Position numbers and translations under genes: made by a program
Shown: positions 26,531 to 35,416 of the stretch, in pieces
How positions within the stretch are numbered: position 1 is the first letter of the stretch
Layout of the letters: the number at the start of each line of letters is the position of its first letter
Origin: JAYPAN01 sp049597955
GTDB taxonomy: Bacteria; Pseudomonadota; Alphaproteobacteria; RS24
Direction: 5' to 3'
Length of the DNA: 64,000 bases
Assembly (NCBI GenBank): GCA_049597955.1
Contig: JBMYND010000002.1
Location: 1-64,000 of the forward strand
Notes under the pieces: generated by a model
The model's database searches: none
Seen by the model: only the letters and a program-made list of their open reading frames with translations
Told to the model about the DNA's origin: nothing

Positions 26531-27367
26531 TTAATTCAGCGCCGAGCCTTCAATCGTGATGCGGTGCATTTCGCGTCGTTCGCCGTGATAATCATTCAGC
26601 GCATAATGCCAGGTGCAGCGATTATCCCAAAAAGCAATTGAGCCGGGCGCCCAGTTAAACCGCGTTGTGTGCTCCATCAGCGATGCGTGCTGATACAGAT
26701 AATCGAGCAAGGGCTTGCTTTCCGCCGCTGTCCATCCCTCAAAATGCAGGGTGAAAGCGGGGTTGACATAAAGTGCTTTTTTACCGCTTTCGGGATGGGT
26801 GATAATCACCGGATGCACAGCATCTTGCGTGGCCTGTTCCGGATTGGACAGCCGGTCTTTCATGGCTTCGCGATATTCTGACTGGTCGCCGAAAATATGG
26901 CGCGAGGAATGAACCGCCTTCATGCCTTCAAGCGTCTTTTTCAACCCCTCGGACAGGCTGTCATAGGCTTTATACATGCAGGCAAACAGCGTGTCGCCGC
27001 CAATTGGCGGGGTCTCGCGGGCCAGCAAAATTGACCCCATGGCCGGGATATGGTCATAGCTGTGATCCGTGTGCCAACCGCCGCCAATATTGCCGAGCTG
27101 GTCTTTTTCCTTCACCACGGCGGCGATTTGCTCATAGCCGTCAACGCGCGGGAAAAACCGGTTAATGTTAATCTCACCCCAACGTTCGGCAAAGGCGATA
27201 TGCTCGTCAGGCGTCATATTTTGCTCGCGGAAAAAAATCAGCCCATGTTCGATAAACGCATCACGAATGGCGGCGAAATCCGAATTGCTCAAATCACCGG
27301 CCAAATCCACATTGGCGATTTCAACACCGACGCCGCCCGATACCGGACGCACTTCCAATTTACCCAT
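26531..27367 (-). CDS. TauD/TfdA-family Fe(II)/2-oxoglutarate dioxygenase
   Basis: A 278-residue dioxygenase. GGWHTDHSYDHIPAMGS contains the HxD iron ligands, MHRITIEGS the distal His and the 2-oxoglutarate-binding Arg region, and GLIFFREQNMTPDEHIAFAERWG is the typical N-terminal block. Members release sulfite from taurine or hydroxylate other small acids; the substrate cannot be read from the sequence and no sulfonate transporter is nearby. The start MGKLEVRPVSGG follows GGGAGACAATA and is preferred to longer in-frame starts. Confidence 0.88.
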   Translation of the reverse strand: MGKLEVRPVSGGVGVEIANVDLAGDLSNSDFAAIRDAFIEHGLIFFREQNMTPDEHIAFAERWGEININRFFPRVDGYEQIAAVVKEKDQLGNIGGGWHTDHSYDHIPAMGSILLARETPPIGGDTLFACMYKAYDSLSEGLKKTLEGMKAVHSSRHIFGDQSEYREAMKDRLSNPEQATQDAVHPVIITHPESGKKALYVNPAFTLHFEGWTAAESKPLLDYLYQHASLMEHTTRFNWAPGSIAFWDNRCTWHYALNDYHGERREMHRITIEGSALN

Positions 27368-27528
27368 TATTGTCTCCCTTGTGTTTTCCCCCAATTGACC
27401 GCCAATATAAGGCACAAGCAGGCTTGCGCGCAAGCGCATGATTTCCCCGCTTATTGTTGTAATTTTGTGCGCCGAATTATGGTAGTTTTGGTAGCCGGCC
27501 TGCGATTCGTTGCAGCGTCCGGCCATTG

Positions 27529-27550
27529 GTGTATTGCGTTGTGTATTGCG
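27529..27550. repeat. Direct repeat upstream of the pilus operon
   Basis: GTGTATTGCG occurs at 27529-27538 and again at 27541-27550, a 12-bp period, about 45 bp before the pilMN start. It may be part of a regulator site. The rest of this 228-bp gap shows nothing else I can support. Confidence 0.4.
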
Positions 27551-27595
27551 CCATATGTGTGGTGTTATTTGTTAAAGGGGTGCGTTTAGGGGTTT

Positions 27596-29224
27596 ATGAG
27601 CAGAGCAGATGCCATACTCGCCAGTGCCGTCCAGATTGCCGGGCCCTTGACCCGTGTGCAAGACCGGATAATCGCGGTCAAAATGCACCCGGATGCGGTT
27701 TCCGTGCTGCAATTGCATTCCGCCCTTGATGAATGGAAGCTTGAACGATTGGTGAGTTGGTCGCTTGAGGCACCGGTCGGGCGCGCGCCGGTGCGCGATA
27801 ATTTTCCCTATCTGGTTGACCAGATTGGCGCAGCGGCCACAGAAGCCTCGGTTGACGGTGTTGATGCCGGAATATCAATTCCCGCCTCTTATTTCGACAC
27901 GCGCTTGCTGACTTTGCCTTATTTTCCTGATGAAGATTTGGCGGCGGAAGCAGAAGAGCCGGAGTTTTGGGAAGAGTTTGACCCGGAGCTGACCAATCTC
28001 GATGGCCGCATCGTGCGCTATCAGGTGCTTTACAGCAATGAAAATGAAGACCGCTCACTGGTGCTGTTTTCCTCCATTGCCGAGGCTGATATTGACCGTT
28101 ATCGCGGCCTGTTGCTCGATGCCAATCTGTTGCCGGTGTTTGTGGAAAATGAATTATTTTCCATGATTAACGGCATTTATGCCCGCCTTGATGCGGATGA
28201 TTTGTTCAAGCCATTTTCAATTTTGCATATTTGTCCGGGCAATAATTTTATTATCTGCTCGGCGCGGGGCCGGTTGGCCATGCAAAAGGTGAAAATCTCA
28301 GATTTTGACGAAGCCTTGCTCGAAGAATTGGAAGAACTCGACACGGTGGATGGCGAGTTTTGGGAAGAAGTGGCCATTCGCGTGTCGGAGCAAATCCGTC
28401 AAGCGGTTGCTTTCATTGCCGAGGAGCAGGAGTTTCAAGAGCCTGACAAGCTGTTTTTAGTGTCGGAATATAAGCTGCTCGACAATATGGTATCGCTTTT
28501 GTCCGACCGGCTCGACCCGATACGCATCTTTCCCTATGACGCGATGGCGGATGTCGAAATCCCCAATGAGCATGCCAAATATGTCGATTATTTCCGCAAT
28601 AATTCCGTCTTTACCTCGGCCATAGGCTTGGCCACACAAGGGCTGGACATAGAAGGACGGGCCGAAAATGCCGGTCACAGGCGGCTTATTTCAATGAATT
28701 TTCTGCCGACCGCCGTGACCATTAAGCGCAATCGTCAGCTTGCCGCTGTTAACCGCATTTTATCCGTGGCGATTATTGCTGTTTTGGTGCTGTCGGGCAC
28801 TTTGCTGGGCATTAATACCGTGCCGGCCTATTTGCAAACCCGCGAAGCGGCGCGCCAATACGATACGGCAAAAGCCTATGCACAGACGCAAAAACTGCTC
28901 AAGGCGACCAATGAGAAAAAGCTCACCGAGGTCACCCAGGTTAATATTAATTTGCGGAAAATGTCGCGGCGGCAGGGCTATGCCGAGTTTATGAGCCAGC
29001 TTCCGGCAATTATTCCGGCCACAGCGGAATTGCAGAAAATGGAATTGGACGAGGATGGCAAGCTGTCGCTTTCCGGTCTTGCCATGAGCAATGATGACAT
29101 AAATGCGATTAAACAGAATTTCAAAACCATGAAATTCACCCGCCGCGAGCCGCAAGTCACATCGAAACGCGAAGACCCATATTGGGCATTTTCCATTGAA
29201 ACCGAATTGGTGAGGGCGAAATGA
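27596..29224 (+). CDS. PilM-PilN fusion, type IV pilus inner-membrane assembly protein
   Basis: A 542-residue protein. Residues about 20-350 resemble the actin-like cytoplasmic PilM/MshI domain (GVDAGISIPASYFDTRLLTLP, FVENELFSMINGIYARL). From 364 the sequence changes to a PilN-type segment: RRLISMNFLPT matches the INLLP motif that in PilN binds PilM, followed by one membrane helix at 388-407 and a periplasmic coiled-coil plus small fold to 540. Normally these are two genes; here the motif is intramolecular. It heads the pilus operon, with ATG after TAGGGGTTT, and its stop overlaps the next start (ATGA). Confidence 0.75.
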   Translation: MSRADAILASAVQIAGPLTRVQDRIIAVKMHPDAVSVLQLHSALDEWKLERLVSWSLEAPVGRAPVRDNFPYLVDQIGAAATEASVDGVDAGISIPASYFDTRLLTLPYFPDEDLAAEAEEPEFWEEFDPELTNLDGRIVRYQVLYSNENEDRSLVLFSSIAEADIDRYRGLLLDANLLPVFVENELFSMINGIYARLDADDLFKPFSILHICPGNNFIICSARGRLAMQKVKISDFDEALLEELEELDTVDGEFWEEVAIRVSEQIRQAVAFIAEEQEFQEPDKLFLVSEYKLLDNMVSLLSDRLDPIRIFPYDAMADVEIPNEHAKYVDYFRNNSVFTSAIGLATQGLDIEGRAENAGHRRLISMNFLPTAVTIKRNRQLAAVNRILSVAIIAVLVLSGTLLGINTVPAYLQTREAARQYDTAKAYAQTQKLLKATNEKKLTEVTQVNINLRKMSRRQGYAEFMSQLPAIIPATAELQKMELDEDGKLSLSGLAMSNDDINAIKQNFKTMKFTRREPQVTSKREDPYWAFSIETELVRAK

Positions 29225-30522
29225 GCGAAACCCTGACCCATGAAAGTGAAATCGGCTCTGTTGACAGCCGCCTGTCAGGCCTGTCCGATGAGGCGCGCGC
29301 GCTGTTTGCCGAATTGAATAATGACGCGCCCGAAACCGAAACCGAAACCAAGGCTGACACGGCGCCGGTCGAGCCTGTCGGCGCGCTGTCGCCGCCCATG
29401 GGCGACGACGCACGCGCTGACTTGCCCTCTGATTTGCCCTCTGATTGGCCCGCTGAGCCAATTAATGACCCGCGTGCCGGACAATTTATTTCCCTGCTTG
29501 AGCATCTTGATGATGAAGCCACCGCGCCCCGCGATGCAGCAATTGACGAAGCAATGGCAGTCAAGGCAGCGCAGCAATGGCGCAAGGCGCGTGCCGATGG
29601 GCCGGTTGATGCGCGCCCTGAAAGCTATCAGGCGACAAGCGGCGCGCTGTCTGACGATGATTTGCCAAATGACATCACTGATGAAATGGCTGATGAAATG
29701 GCTGATGCTGATGCCGAGCATGCAGCCGAGTTGCACCTTGCCGACAGTGCATTGGGTGGCTGGACGGCCAATAGCAATAATGATGATGATGACGGGTTTG
29801 ACCTGCTGGACGATGATTTTGACGATTTCGACGAAGACGAAAATGCACAAACCGGCAAAAAGGGCGGGCTGTTTTCGCGTTTCAAAGGCAAGGCCAAAGG
29901 CGTGCGGTCGCTGATAGGATTTAAGGATGCCAGTGCAGCCTATAATGCCCAATCGGGTCGCTCCTTGCTGCCCTTCACCATTATCCGCAGTGTTATTTTA
30001 TTATTGGTGGCCGCCGTGCCTCCCTTGGTCAATCTTGCGGTCATCCAGCCGCAAATTTCCGACAATAATCGCAAGCTGACCGAATTGCGCAAATTTGAGG
30101 CGGAAGCGCAGGAAAGCCAGAAAATCGCTTCGCGCATTGCCAATCAAGTGATACGCGAGCAGAAAACCGCCAAGACATTGTTTGCGACATTATCGGGGAC
30201 TGATGATTTTGAGCCGCTGGTCGCCGCCTATATTGATGCGCTGCAAAGATATGACATTGATTTGCGCAGCTATAATGTGGCGGTAGATGAAAAACGCCGC
30301 GTCGCTTTCGGTGACATGCAGGCTGAAGCCAATATTGTCGAATTGGAATTACGCGGCCGCTATGATGTCTATCATGAGATTAGGCGGGTGTTTATCGAGG
30401 AAAGCGGGCTGGTGACGGTCTTGCAGGAAAAGCTGGAAGCGGTGCCGGGCGAGGTGGAGTTGAAAATCACCTCGAAATTGCTGGTGCCGTCGCGCGGGCA
30501 GGGACAAGATGAGCAGGGCTAG
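29221..30522 (+). CDS. PilO-like type IV pilus assembly protein with long acidic cytoplasmic arm
   Basis: A 433-residue protein by position and architecture PilO-like. Residues 1-210 are strongly acidic and low complexity (DDDLPNDITDEMADEMADAD, then a run of Asp near 190-207), residues 211-230 are basic, one membrane helix covers about 249-275, and the periplasmic part is a coiled coil (280-320) followed by a small mixed fold with VELELRGRYDVYHEIRRVF, as in PilO/GspM. PilO normally has a very short cytoplasmic end, so the arm is exceptional. It overlaps its neighbours by 4 and 14 bp, which implies coupled translation. Confidence 0.65.
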   Translation: MSETLTHESEIGSVDSRLSGLSDEARALFAELNNDAPETETETKADTAPVEPVGALSPPMGDDARADLPSDLPSDWPAEPINDPRAGQFISLLEHLDDEATAPRDAAIDEAMAVKAAQQWRKARADGPVDARPESYQATSGALSDDDLPNDITDEMADEMADADAEHAAELHLADSALGGWTANSNNDDDDGFDLLDDDFDDFDEDENAQTGKKGGLFSRFKGKAKGVRSLIGFKDASAAYNAQSGRSLLPFTIIRSVILLLVAAVPPLVNLAVIQPQISDNNRKLTELRKFEAEAQESQKIASRIANQVIREQKTAKTLFATLSGTDDFEPLVAAYIDALQRYDIDLRSYNVAVDEKRRVAFGDMQAEANIVELELRGRYDVYHEIRRVFIEESGLVTVLQEKLEAVPGEVELKITSKLLVPSRGQGQDEQG

Positions 30523-32083
30523 CTTGGCGCGATACGGATTTTTTGCTTTTCTGGCCTTGGCTGTTTGGGGGCTGGCCCTGCCATCTGTGGCACAAGAGGG
30601 CGGTGCCAAAGCGGTGCCGGATTTGGCCGCCAGCGACCCGCAAGACCCGTTTGTGCGCGGGCTGGTGCGGCTTGATGAAAAATTGCGCCTGCAACGCGAG
30701 GCCGAAGAATTGGCCCGTCGCGCGCTTGAGCTGGAAAGAAAAAAGGCTGAAGGCGAGGAAGAAGATGCGGCGGCCGAAGTGACCGAAGACGGGGAAATTA
30801 TTATCCCGGCACCGCTTTCTGACCCGGATTTTTTCACCGCTTTTGCGGCCCGCAAATACAGGCTGGACGGGCTGGTGCTGTCGCGCCCTGACCGCGAACC
30901 GGCTGTGCATGTTATCAATGACGCCATACGCGACAAATCGGTTGGTATTTTCTTCTGGTCGGGCAGTGAGCGCCGCTATGTCTATATGCCGGGGAGCGCG
31001 CAGGGCTTGGCCGATATTGCCGCCGAATTCAACATGCAGCTTATCGATTTGTTGCAGATAAATGGTGTGTCGCGTGCGGCGCAATTAAAGGATAAAAACC
31101 GGCTTTATGTTTCGCCGCGCGATAATGGGCCGCTTATTCATATTGTCCAGCGCGGGGATACGCTGAACAAGCTGGCGGCACGCTATAAGACCCGCGCCGC
31201 CTTTTTGCGAGAGCGCAATCGGGTCGGTGCCGATAATATGCTGACATTGGGGCGGCGTTTTCTGATACGCGAAAAAACCATCACACCGAAAATGGCGGCG
31301 CGTGCCGTGCCGGAACCTGCGCCGGTTGATTTGGCCCGCGAAACCCGCGCCCGGCTGCCCTATGCGCGCCTTGCGCAATATAAAAGTGAGCGCGAAGCCA
31401 AGCGCGGCGCGCGCGAATTTTATTTGAAATATTATGCCTTTATGGATTCCGACATTACCTTGCGTCGCGAAAAAACCGCCAATCAGCGCGGCTTTTTCTA
31501 CAATATGGATATTGGCCCGTTGCGCAGCCCGGCGCATGGCGAAGCCTATTGCGCCTTGTTCCGACGCGATGAATTGCCCTGTCTTGTGGTCAATCGCGTG
31601 CCGGGGCCGGAGCGCGAGCGCAATTTTGACAGCCAGGCGATTATTTCGGTCAGCCCTTATGTCTATTATGACGGCGATGATGTGCTCGAAACCGGGCGCA
31701 CTGATGTTGAGAAGCTGACCAAGCTGGAATATTTCCTCACCGAAGGCAAAGTGCTGGGCAATAATGAAGGCACAATCGCCAAAATCACGCCGGACAGGAT
31801 TTTCATCACTGACGCCAATGGTTATTTGCTGACTTTGCCGCTCAATAAAATCCCGGAAATTGACCCGATTGAAAAAGCCAAGCGCGAGGCAGAGGCGCGC
31901 CAAGCGGCACTCAATCAAGCGGCGGCGGCGGCCGGTGCGGCGGCGGCCGGTGATGGCGGCGGAGACGGTGAGGCCGTTGAAGGCAATAGCGGTGTTGTCA
32001 AAAGGCTGCAAGAGGGCGAGGGCAAAAGGCGCGCCGGCTCCACCGATGCGCTGAACAAAGTGTTGGGAACAAGCATTGATTAG
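30509..32083 (+). CDS. LysM-LysM-SPOR-PilP-like periplasmic pilus protein
   Basis: A 524-residue protein not matching a standard pilus component. Residues 1-29 are a signal peptide. A charged coil at 50-85 is followed by two LysM-like units (about 157-203 and 208-254, the second with IHIVQRGDTLNKLAARYKT), then a SPOR-like unit at 283-362 (YARLAQYKSEREAKRGAREF ... IGPLRSPAHGEAYC), both peptidoglycan-binding folds. Residues 415-447, EGTIAKITPDRIFITDANGY, resemble the beta domain of PilP that contacts the secretin. A Glu/Ala/Gly-rich tail ends it. It sits where pilP is expected. Confidence 0.7.
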   Translation: MSRASLARYGFFAFLALAVWGLALPSVAQEGGAKAVPDLAASDPQDPFVRGLVRLDEKLRLQREAEELARRALELERKKAEGEEEDAAAEVTEDGEIIIPAPLSDPDFFTAFAARKYRLDGLVLSRPDREPAVHVINDAIRDKSVGIFFWSGSERRYVYMPGSAQGLADIAAEFNMQLIDLLQINGVSRAAQLKDKNRLYVSPRDNGPLIHIVQRGDTLNKLAARYKTRAAFLRERNRVGADNMLTLGRRFLIREKTITPKMAARAVPEPAPVDLARETRARLPYARLAQYKSEREAKRGAREFYLKYYAFMDSDITLRREKTANQRGFFYNMDIGPLRSPAHGEAYCALFRRDELPCLVVNRVPGPERERNFDSQAIISVSPYVYYDGDDVLETGRTDVEKLTKLEYFLTEGKVLGNNEGTIAKITPDRIFITDANGYLLTLPLNKIPEIDPIEKAKREAEARQAALNQAAAAAGAAAAGDGGGDGEAVEGNSGVVKRLQEGEGKRRAGSTDALNKVLGTSID

Positions 32084-32112
32084 GGGCATTTGGCAACATA
32101 GACTGGCGGCGT

Positions 32113-33828
32113 ATGGTTGAGTATTCAAAAGATGTTGCAGACCGCGTATTGCGTATTTTGCAGGCCAGCGGTCAGGTTGCGCCGGATGCGGTAAAAGAGG
32201 CAATGGCACAATCCGAAGCGCGCTCGGCGCGCGCCTTGGCCTATTTGATGAAAGACAAGGTGGATGAAGATTTGGTCATCACCATTTTGTCACGCGCCTA
32301 TGCGCTGCGTCGTAAAAATTTGAATCCGGCAGAATTATCACCGGAAATTATCGGCCTTATCCCGAAAAAAATGATTGAAGATGAACATCTCATGCCCTTT
32401 GCCCGTGACGGGCGATTTTTGCGGATTGGCACAGTCGACCCGACCAAGGCGACATTGGCCAATCAAATCAAGGCACTGAGCAATCATAATGTCGAGTTTT
32501 TCCTGATAAAGCCGAGCGATTTCACCGCCTGTATGGAAGTGCCGGAAATCAAGGAAGCAGTGGTCGGCAAGCCGGAAGAAAAGGAAGCGGAGCAAGTCGC
32601 CAAGGCACCGGCGCGGCCTGTTAAAAAACGCTCCGCCTATGATATTGACGACCCCAGCCTTGTGGTCAAATTCGTCGATGATTTGCTGCAAACCTCCATT
32701 GATGTTGATTGCAGTGACATTCATATCGAACCCTATCGGGAAGCGGCGCGCATCAGAATGCGGATTAATGGCGTGCTTCAGAATATGGAGCAGTTCAATG
32801 AATATCTGTTCCATAATTATCTGGCCGTCGTCACCCGTATGAAAATTCTGGCCGATTGCGATATTTCCGAAAAACGTCTGCCGCAAGATGGCGCGATTAC
32901 CTTTCGCACCAATGAGGGCGAAGATGTCGATACACGGTTTAATGTTCTGCCCGGTAAAAATGGCGAACGCATTTGTATCCGCCTGCTGAAAGGCGACCCG
33001 TCATTGTCGATTGATAAAATCGGCTTTAAGGATGATGATTTGCGCAAGCTGAAAGAGGCGATTACCGCGCCGCAAGGCATGGTGTTGGTAACCGGCCCGA
33101 CCGGTTCGGGCAAAACCACAACGCTTTATGGGGCGCTGCAATATATCAATGACCCCGGCACCAATATTATGACCGCCGAAGACCCGGTCGAATATTATCT
33201 CGAAGGATTGGGCCAGACCCAGGCCAATGAAAAAATCGGCCTGTCCTTTTCGGCGATTTTGCGGGCATTTTTGCGCCAAGACCCGGAAGTTATTCTGGTT
33301 GGTGAGATACGCGACCAAGAGACGGTGGAAATTGCCGTCAAGGCGGCGCTGACCGGCCATTTGCTATTGTCCACATTGCACACAAATGACTCGATTGCCA
33401 CAATCACCCGCCTGTCCAATATGGGCGTGCCGGCCTTTATGATTTCAGCCGCCCTGTCGCTGGTGGTGGCGCAACGGCTGGCGCGCAAAAACTGCCCGGA
33501 TTGTCTGGTGCCGGACACCACCGCCACTGAGTCATCGATGGAATATATCGGTTTTACGGCAGAAGAAATTGGCAGTTTCCAACCCATGCGCGGCGGCGGA
33601 TGCGCGACATGTGAGGGCAGCGGCTATAAGGGGCGGCAGGGCATTTATGAAGTCTTGCGGGTGACGCCGGAAGTCGAAGAGCAGATTTTGCGCGAGGCGC
33701 AAGCGCCCGATATTCTCGACGCGGCGCGCAAGGATGGATTTATGACCATGCAGGAAGTGGGCCGCGATTATATTCGCAACGGCGTTTTGAGCCTTGAAGA
33801 ATTCACGCGGGTTCTGGTGGTCAGCTAG
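32113..33828 (+). CDS. pilB: Type IV pilus assembly ATPase PilB (GspE/MshE family)
   Basis: A 571-residue extension ATPase. The N-terminal MshEN-like domain covers about 1-145, the GspE catalytic domain 170-560. VTGPTGSGKTTTLYGAL is Walker A, ILVGEIRDQETVEIA Walker B, and GHLLLSTLHTNDSIATITRL the His box. Two CxxC pairs (CPDC and CATC, about residues 460-500) form the zinc site typical of PilB/GspE. It polymerises pilin at the inner membrane by ATP hydrolysis. It lies between the PilP-like gene and pilC. Confidence 0.95.
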   Translation: MVEYSKDVADRVLRILQASGQVAPDAVKEAMAQSEARSARALAYLMKDKVDEDLVITILSRAYALRRKNLNPAELSPEIIGLIPKKMIEDEHLMPFARDGRFLRIGTVDPTKATLANQIKALSNHNVEFFLIKPSDFTACMEVPEIKEAVVGKPEEKEAEQVAKAPARPVKKRSAYDIDDPSLVVKFVDDLLQTSIDVDCSDIHIEPYREAARIRMRINGVLQNMEQFNEYLFHNYLAVVTRMKILADCDISEKRLPQDGAITFRTNEGEDVDTRFNVLPGKNGERICIRLLKGDPSLSIDKIGFKDDDLRKLKEAITAPQGMVLVTGPTGSGKTTTLYGALQYINDPGTNIMTAEDPVEYYLEGLGQTQANEKIGLSFSAILRAFLRQDPEVILVGEIRDQETVEIAVKAALTGHLLLSTLHTNDSIATITRLSNMGVPAFMISAALSLVVAQRLARKNCPDCLVPDTTATESSMEYIGFTAEEIGSFQPMRGGGCATCEGSGYKGRQGIYEVLRVTPEVEEQILREAQAPDILDAARKDGFMTMQEVGRDYIRNGVLSLEEFTRVLVVS

Positions 33829-33837
33829 GGTGGGGTC

Positions 33838-35070
33838 ATGAGTCAATATGCTTATGTCGGCCTGCAAGGCGGCAAGAAAACCAAGGGAAAAGTGGAGGCG
33901 ACAAGCCTTGCCAAAGCGCGCGCCACGCTGCGCCAGAAGCGGATTCGGGTCAAATCCATCAAGGAAATAAAGGCCAAGCAGAAAAGTGCGCTGGATATTC
34001 AGATTACTTGGGGCCCGTTTGGCTCCATCCCGTCCAAGGAAATCTTGATGTTCACCAAAAAGACGGCGACGATGATACGCGCCGGCCTGCCTATTTTGGA
34101 CGGGTTGATTATGGTCGCCAACCAGACCAAAAACGCCAATATGAAGCGCGTCGCCAATGAGATGATTGGTGATTTGAATGACGGTAAATCGCTGTCCGAG
34201 GCGTTCAAACGCCATCCGCGCCATTTTGACAATGTCTATCTCAATATGGTCGAGGCCGGTGAGATTTCCGGCGCGCTTGATAAATTCATCGACAAGCTGG
34301 TCGAGATTCTTGAAAAGCAGGCGAAAATTCAGGCCGGCATCAAATCCGCCATGTTCTATCCGGTGACGCTGCTGGTTGTGACATTGGGCATAACCTATTT
34401 CATGCTGACCAATGTGGTGCCAACCTTTCAGGAAATGTATGCCGGTATGGGTATTGAACTGCCCGGCCCGACACAAATGATTGTGGTGGCCAGTGAGTGG
34501 ATTCTTGACGGCAAAAACCTGCTCAGTGTTGTCGGCACAGTGCTTGGCATTGTGTTCATCAATCGCTCGCTGATGAAATATGTCTATTATTATCGCTCGG
34601 CGATTCACTTTCTGATGCTGCGCTTGCCGCTATTTGGGGCGATTATTGTTATGTCCACTGTGGCGCGTGGCTCGCTGCTCATGGCCAATTTGTTTGCCGC
34701 CGGTGTCAGCGTGATTGACACTTTGAATGTCGCCTCGACCGTTACCACCAACACCCATTTCATCAATGCATTCGGGCGGGTGAAGTCAGATGTCATGACC
34801 GGTGTGGAATTATCGGTTTTGTTTTCGCGGGAGAAAATTTTCCCGATTGAATTGTCACAGCTTATCGCCGTTGGTGAGCGCACCGGTAATATGGAAGAAA
34901 TGCTCAATTCCATTGCCAGCTATTATGAAGAACAATTTGATGCGCTGGTCGAAGGGCTTTCAACGGTTATCGAGCCCATTATGATTGTGTTTGTCGGCGG
35001 TATGATTGGTGTGATGGTGGTGGCGCTGTATTTGCCGATATTCTCCGCCGGTGATTTGGCCGGCGGTTAG
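33838..35070 (+). CDS. pilC: Type IV pilus platform protein PilC (GspF family)
   Basis: A 410-residue polytopic inner-membrane protein with two GspF domains. The first (from about 75) has EILMFTKKTATMIRAGLPIL and NVYLNMVEAGEISGALD; the second (from about 275) has MSTVARGSLLMANLFAAGVS and LSQLIAVGERTGNMEEML. Membrane helices lie near 175-200, 225-245 and 370-400. PilC couples the PilB and PilT motors to pilin. Starts 9 bp after the pilB stop and is the last gene of this operon; the next gene is convergent. Confidence 0.95.
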   Translation: MSQYAYVGLQGGKKTKGKVEATSLAKARATLRQKRIRVKSIKEIKAKQKSALDIQITWGPFGSIPSKEILMFTKKTATMIRAGLPILDGLIMVANQTKNANMKRVANEMIGDLNDGKSLSEAFKRHPRHFDNVYLNMVEAGEISGALDKFIDKLVEILEKQAKIQAGIKSAMFYPVTLLVVTLGITYFMLTNVVPTFQEMYAGMGIELPGPTQMIVVASEWILDGKNLLSVVGTVLGIVFINRSLMKYVYYYRSAIHFLMLRLPLFGAIIVMSTVARGSLLMANLFAAGVSVIDTLNVASTVTTNTHFINAFGRVKSDVMTGVELSVLFSREKIFPIELSQLIAVGERTGNMEEMLNSIASYYEEQFDALVEGLSTVIEPIMIVFVGGMIGVMVVALYLPIFSAGDLAGG

Positions 35071-35077
35071 GGCGCGT

Positions 35078-35317
35078 CTAATCGATTGTTTCGCGCGGTT
35101 CGCCCTCGCCGCACCAATCATCTTCAAAAGTGCGTGGCCAGCTCGTGCCATCATCGCGGTCTTCATCAATGGTAAAGGGTTGCGGCGCGTGGCGGCGGCA
35201 CAGACCATCGGGCGTGCGGGTTGGGCGCGCTATCATATGCGCGTCCCAATAGCGACAATGGGCGCAATGAACAATCGGCGTTTGCCGCATTGGGTTTTGA
35301 AAATTATTTTCATCCAT
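35078..35317 (-). CDS. Small Cys-rich protein, probable zinc-binding
   Basis: A 79-residue protein with CAHCRYWDA, GLCRRHAPQPF and DDWCGEGE, a C-x2-C ... C-x2-H ... C arrangement that probably binds one metal ion. Short proteins of this pattern are found scattered in alphaproteobacteria and phages; I know of no function. It starts at MDENNFQNP; longer upstream reading is not supported by a ribosome site. It lies convergent to pilC, separated by 7 bp. Confidence 0.65.
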   Translation of the reverse strand: MDENNFQNPMRQTPIVHCAHCRYWDAHMIARPTRTPDGLCRRHAPQPFTIDEDRDDGTSWPRTFEDDWCGEGEPRETID

Positions 35318-35416
35318 TAAGATAAATTGAATTAGGGGCTTGTAAAAAGCAAGTTTGATTATAATTTTTGTTTTTCCGCAACGTGCCGGAATGTGTTTAG
35401 AAAAAAGGTTTGGCTG

